From an uncultured Aquimarina sp. (GTDB lineage Bacteria; Bacteroidota; Bacteroidia; Flavobacteriales; Flavobacteriaceae), in the NCBI GenBank assembly GCA_947498775.1, contig CANMLL010000003.1, positions 186,001 to 250,000 on the forward strand: a DNA stretch of 64,000 bases, written 5' to 3'. The notes beneath the pieces are model-generated. The model was not told the DNA's origin, did not search any database, and worked only from the letters and a program-made list of their open reading frames with translations. Below are positions 61,020 through 64,000 of this stretch, one piece after another. Made by a program: the position numbers and the translations under genes. Each line of letters opens with the position of its first letter. Positions within the stretch are counted from its first letter, which is position 1.

Positions 61020-61145
61020 ATGAAATCTTCTGGCAACATAGACTCCTCTACAAAAAAGAGAAGCTACTATATTTATATAGGATTTTTTATTATTGCTATT
61101 CTTTCTATGGTCCTCGTTATCTGGAAAACTGGCATGCTAGAATAA
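61020..61145 (+). CDS. Small single-pass membrane protein, 41 residues
   Basis: ATG at 61020 opens 41 codons: a polar N-terminus (MKSSGNIDSSTKKRS) followed by one hydrophobic helix (YYIYIGFFIIAILSMVLVIW) and a short KTGMLE tail. The positive-inside pattern fits a real inner-membrane microprotein. It lies between the thioesterase and sixA. No family is recognised. Confidence 0.5.
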   Translation: MKSSGNIDSSTKKRSYYIYIGFFIIAILSMVLVIWKTGMLE

Positions 61146-61192
61146 TCGCACAACTGGTTTGATCGTCTTTTTATATCTATACTAAAATTTTT

Positions 61193-61702
61193 ATGAAGGC
61201 CTTTTTGATACTACTTATTTTTTTGTTTTCAATATCCAGTTTTTCTCAAGCAGAAATTGAAAAACAACAAATCACGACTTATTTCTTCATCAGGCATGCC
61301 GAAAAAGATACCAGCGATCCCAAAAAACGCGATCCAAAACTTACTGAAGAAGGTAAGTCACGAGCAAAAAAATGGGCAAAAATATTGGCCGAAACCAACA
61401 TAGATTTGGTTTTTAGTAGCGACTATAGTAGAACACAAAATACAGCTAAACCTATCGCCGAAATTAAAAATCTGGAAATTCAATCATATGACCCTCGAGA
61501 TCTTAACAACCAGGGTTTTCAGAAAAAAACCAAAGGAAAAACCTCTGTAATCGTAGGACATAGTAAAACAACGCCATTTTTTGTAAATAAAATCATCGGT
61601 GAAGAAAAATACGCTGTTATAGATGAAACGATCTATGGAAAGCTATTTATTGTCACCATAAAAAATGGCACTATTGTAGATCACGTACTTACTATTGATT
61701 AA
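61193..61702 (+). CDS. Histidine phosphatase (SixA-like), exported
   Basis: This 169-residue protein has a signal peptide (MKAFLILLIFLFSISSFSQ) and a histidine-phosphatase core with the RHAEKD motif near residue 40. A conserved Arg/His pair further along (SSDYSRTQNTAKPIA, VGHSKTTPFF) completes the active site. The signal argues for periplasmic or secreted action, unlike cytosolic SixA phosphohistidine phosphatases, so the substrate is open. The stop overlaps the convergent stop of the DUF6503 gene by four bases (TTAA). Confidence 0.83.
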   Translation: MKAFLILLIFLFSISSFSQAEIEKQQITTYFFIRHAEKDTSDPKKRDPKLTEEGKSRAKKWAKILAETNIDLVFSSDYSRTQNTAKPIAEIKNLEIQSYDPRDLNNQGFQKKTKGKTSVIVGHSKTTPFFVNKIIGEEKYAVIDETIYGKLFIVTIKNGTIVDHVLTID

Positions 61703-62451
61703 CAACAATCTCTTTCAACATAGACATAAATATCTTCGAGTTCTATTTTTGAAAGTAGTTTCAGCTTTTTCTTTTCAAATAGGACATCAAGATCTTTGAG
61801 TGGTGTTTTTAGATTGTCAGTTTTATAATTCTTATAATCAATAAATCGAATTCCGTTTACAACTCTAGGATTATAGGCTTCTCTAAATCGTATACCACCT
61901 CCATTTACCGAATATTTATATGCCAGATAATCTACTGTAAAATCTTCCTTATGGACCCAGTATAAAAACTCATCATCAAAATCGGTTCCTCCTGCTTCTT
62001 GATCAAAAGTTACTTTGATTTTATAATATCGGTTTCCTTTTACTTCACGCTCTCCTATTAATTCTTTGTTAACCGCAGGTGCATTAAGGCCGTATGGCAG
62101 ATTAGCAAAATAATGAACAGAATTTACACCATCGCTAATTCTTGTAATCAAAGAATCTGCAACTTGTACAAAACAATTTTCTATAGTTCGTTCCAAACCA
62201 GAATTGCTCACTATATCATGAACTACTCCATCAGGACCATCAACAAATCTCTCTAATTGATAAATCCCTTCATCTCTTTTACTACGATACCTTTTTCCTC
62301 TAAAAGTGAAATGAATAATTGCATTATCATATTTCGATCCTCCTGATTTTTTGATGGCCTTATCTATTATTTCCTGTGCAGAAAACTGTATAGATAACCA
62401 TCCTAAGGAAGAAAAAATTAATATCAAAAATAAAAATGAAGACGTTCTCAT
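61699..62451 (-). CDS. DUF6503-type secreted protein
   Basis: This 250-residue protein has a signal peptide (MRTSSFLFLILIFSSLGW, with cleavage near SAQ) and a beta-rich body with GGSKYDNAIIHFTFRGKRY and FDDEFLYWVHKEDFTVDYLAYKY. It resembles the DUF6503/lipid-binding LolA-like secreted families of Bacteroidota, with no proven function. An ATG at 62466 adds five residues before the signal; 62451 is preferred. Its stop codon shares TTAA with the convergent sixA. Confidence 0.65.
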   Translation of the reverse strand: MRTSSFLFLILIFSSLGWLSIQFSAQEIIDKAIKKSGGSKYDNAIIHFTFRGKRYRSKRDEGIYQLERFVDGPDGVVHDIVSNSGLERTIENCFVQVADSLITRISDGVNSVHYFANLPYGLNAPAVNKELIGEREVKGNRYYKIKVTFDQEAGGTDFDDEFLYWVHKEDFTVDYLAYKYSVNGGGIRFREAYNPRVVNGIRFIDYKNYKTDNLKTPLKDLDVLFEKKKLKLLSKIELEDIYVYVERDCC

Positions 62452-62689
62452 AAAATTTATGTTCAAAAAACTAAATTAAACTTTACAGCACTAATTATTG
62501 CAACAATTTTGTTAAACACGCTTTATCGCTATTGATTGGACGGCTTTTATTAGATATACTTACCAATACATCTTTGTTTATAAGAATATAAACACCTAAT
62601 TTAGTAAGAATCCTTTTTTACCCGTTATCCTTTAAATAAAGTAAAAAATTAATTATTTTGCATTTACTAACCTCAAAATAAAAAATGCT

Positions 62690-63046
62690 ATGAAATATAT
62701 ATTTCTGTTTTTATTTTGTTTTACCGCACAATACATCCTATCTCAAGATAGCGAAGTATATAAAAATGTTACTAAAGATTTTCATGAAAGTTTTAATTTA
62801 CAAAACGTAGTTGCAGTTTTTGATTTATATACTTCAGAAATGCAGGAAGCTATGACTATAGAAGGAGTAACACGTTTTGTAAATGGATGCTATGAGCAAT
62901 TCGGGAAACTAAAGAGTTTGACATTTATCGAAACAGCAGAAGGAATCAATAGCTATATGGCAGAATTTGACAAAATAAGCCTGGTTATGGAGTTACAACT
63001 TAATGAAGATGGTAAAATTTCCACTATACAATTTCAGGAACCGTAG
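62690..63046 (+). CDS. DUF3887-like secreted protein, 118 residues
   Basis: A signal peptide (about 1-20, ILSQDS) precedes a small alpha/beta body (TKDFHESFNLQNVVAVFDLYTSEMQEAMTIEGVTRFVNGCY) similar to DUF3887 or other NTF2-like domains. One cysteine (GCYEQFG) is unpaired. No catalytic residues are evident. The gap before it (62452-62689) shows no gene, promoter match or RNA that I can support. A tetraloop hairpin follows at 63073. Confidence 0.6.
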   Translation: MKYIFLFLFCFTAQYILSQDSEVYKNVTKDFHESFNLQNVVAVFDLYTSEMQEAMTIEGVTRFVNGCYEQFGKLKSLTFIETAEGINSYMAEFDKISLVMELQLNEDGKISTIQFQEP

Positions 63047-63072
63047 CACTATTTAAAATATTCATTTTTGAT

Positions 63073-63100
63073 ACAAAGCTTTCTTTCGAGAAAGCTTTGT
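63073..63100 (+). terminator. Perfect hairpin with TTCG tetraloop
   Basis: A 12-bp stem, ACAAAGCTTTCT (63073-63084) with AGAAAGCTTTGT (63089-63100), has a TTCG loop. The last base is also the first base of the smpB -7 box. It is probably a terminator for the upstream gene. Confidence 0.7.
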
Positions 63101-63107
63101 ACTTTTG
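63100..63107 (+). promoter_or_regulatory. -7 box TACTTTTG for smpB
   Basis: A perfect TAnnTTTG match 19 bases before the smpB ATG. Confidence 0.6.
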
Positions 63108-63126
63108 TAGGCATTTATAAGTAACG

Positions 63127-63585
63127 ATGAACCAAAATAAAATCAACATATTAAATCGTAAAGCGAAGTTCGAGTACGAATTTCTGGATAAATACACTGC
63201 CGGAATTAAATTAGTTGGTACTGAGATTAAGGCTATTCGCGAGGGAAAAGCATCGATAACCGAAAGCTTCTGTGAATTTAATAATGGCGAGCTATTTGTA
63301 ATCAATATGCATATCGAAGAATATTCGCACGCCACGTATTTTAATCATAACCCAAAAAGCGAAAGAAAACTTCTTTTAAACAAGAAAGAATTAAAAAAAC
63401 TTGAAAAAGAAGTAAGAAATACCGGTTTAACCATCATTCCTACTCGATTATTTATCACTGATCGCGGCTTAGCCAAATTAGATATCGTCCTGGCTCGCGG
63501 TAAAAAAATGTATGACAAACGAGAAACAATCAAGGATAGGGATAATAAAAGAACACTGGATCGTATTAAAAAGAATTTTAAGTAG
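63127..63585 (+). CDS. smpB: SsrA-binding protein SmpB
   Basis: This 152-residue SmpB brings tmRNA to stalled ribosomes. The beta-barrel core includes YEFLDKYTAGIKLVGTEIKAIREGKASI and FVINMHIEEYSHATYFNHNPKSERKLL, and the C-terminal basic tail has KMYDKRETIKDRDNKRTLDRIKKNFK. The length is standard. It is transcribed from a -7 box that shares a base with the upstream tetraloop hairpin. The gene for tmRNA itself (ssrA) is not in the window. It is convergent with pcm. Confidence 0.96.
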   Translation: MNQNKINILNRKAKFEYEFLDKYTAGIKLVGTEIKAIREGKASITESFCEFNNGELFVINMHIEEYSHATYFNHNPKSERKLLLNKKELKKLEKEVRNTGLTIIPTRLFITDRGLAKLDIVLARGKKMYDKRETIKDRDNKRTLDRIKKNFK

Positions 63586-63589
63586 TGTC

Positions 63590-64000
63590 TTAATTCTTAT
63601 CTTCTAACAACGGTACAAATCTAAATTCGCCGAACTCTCGTTTTTCAAATGCAGTTTCGCTTTTACGCACATAAAGTGTCATGATTTGAGAATCATCTCC
63701 TACCGGAATTACCAAACGACCACCAACTTTCAACTGACTCAACAAAGGTTTTGGGACATATGGAGCTCCTGCCGTAACTATTATAGAGTCATAAGGTGCA
63801 TGCTCTTCTAAACCCTTATAGCCATCACCAAAAGACAAGTGTTTTGGCCGGTAACCAAGCTTTGATAAAAACAATTTGGTCTTTTTAAACAGCTCTTTTT
63901 GGCGTTCAATACTATACACCTTGGCTCCTAGCTCACATAAAACCGCAGTTTGATACCCCGACCCAGTACCTATTTCTAGTACTTTACCACCATTTTTAAT
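63590..64000 (-). CDS. pcm: Protein-L-isoaspartate O-methyltransferase (partial, N-terminus beyond window)
   Basis: The minus-strand frame is open to the window end: reading in from 64000 gives IKNGGKVLEIGTGSGYQTAV, so the start lies outside. SAM-binding motif I is VLEIGTGSGYQ. The later segments GDGYKGLEEHAPYDSIIVTAGAP and GGRLVIPVGD match Pcm, which repairs isoaspartyl residues in aged proteins. About 136 of roughly 210-220 residues are visible. An ATG at 63919 opens an internal frame only and is not the true start. Convergent with smpB, with only 4 bases between the stops. Confidence 0.9.
   Translation of the reverse strand: MKNGGKVLEIGTGSGYQTAVLCELGAKVYSIERQKELFKKTKLFLSKLGYRPKHLSFGDGYKGLEEHAPYDSIIVTAGAPYVPKPLLSQLKVGGRLVIPVGDDSQIMTLYVRKSETAFEKREFGEFRFVPLLEDKN

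Noticed and set aside
62467..62689. tmRNA or another structured RNA before the DUF3887-like gene
   Set aside because: No tRNA-like ends or long pairing were found; the sequence is AT-rich without a supported structure.

Overview
The window reads as chromosome of a marine-type member of the Flavobacteriaceae (Bacteroidota). The evidence is an AT-rich sequence, a SusC/SusD/SusE outer-membrane uptake locus, many lipoproteins with Bacteroidota-style lipoboxes, promoters with TAnnTTTG -7 boxes in place of sigma-70 -10 boxes, a YtxJ bacillithiol-linked protein, and dispersed short repeats of the kind found in flavobacterial genomes. I see no rRNA, tRNA, CRISPR array, prophage or transposase. I cannot name a species.

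Region 1 (80-20059) is an alpha-glucan utilisation locus joined to lower glycolysis. On the minus strand, a LacI-type regulator is followed by a sugar MFS transporter, beta-phosphoglucomutase, a GH65 maltose phosphorylase, a periplasmic SusA-like GH13 and a lipoprotein GH13. After a terminator come pfkA, gap and a BadF-type sugar kinase. Divergently, susC, susD, susE and a lipoprotein alpha-amylase of archaeal/plant type form the outer-membrane arm. The inferred route is surface amylase, SusCD import, periplasmic trimming, MFS uptake of maltose, phosphorolysis to glucose plus beta-glucose-1-phosphate, and entry into glycolysis. A 17-bp element is shared by the susC and transporter-operon leaders. 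A LacI-like operator core is shared by susC and pfkA.

Region 2 (20216-35479) holds a peptidase-C39 ABC exporter and its HlyD adaptor, separated by a four-helix-bundle (S23/Avd-like) gene with AT-rich inverted repeats at its borders. It is followed by DUF2306/DUF2141 genes with a membrane AraC regulator, a DUF885 and an S15/CocE hydrolase pair, a TetR-SDR module with three operator copies, and tilS-dsbD.

Region 3 (35637-47289) has a sigma-region-4-like protein and pabB facing each other across a perfect GC-rich inverted repeat that also encodes the PabB tail. Next come an FMN reductase, an unknown lipoprotein, and a six-gene plus-strand run: DEAD helicase, NYN protein, DUF457 membrane protein, a lipoprotein subclass B1 metallo-beta-lactamase with all six zinc ligands, an MsbA-like ABC exporter and a double CDGSH protein. 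A truncated MotA/TolQ-like remnant, a CHRD-type lipoprotein and lpdA follow.

Region 4 (47585-64000) is mostly housekeeping: lspA, glyA, fahA, ytxJ, clpB, smpB and pcm (cut by the window end). It also has a second TetR module with a thioesterase, a histidine phosphatase, several unknown secreted proteins, and two short genes of 31 and 41 codons.
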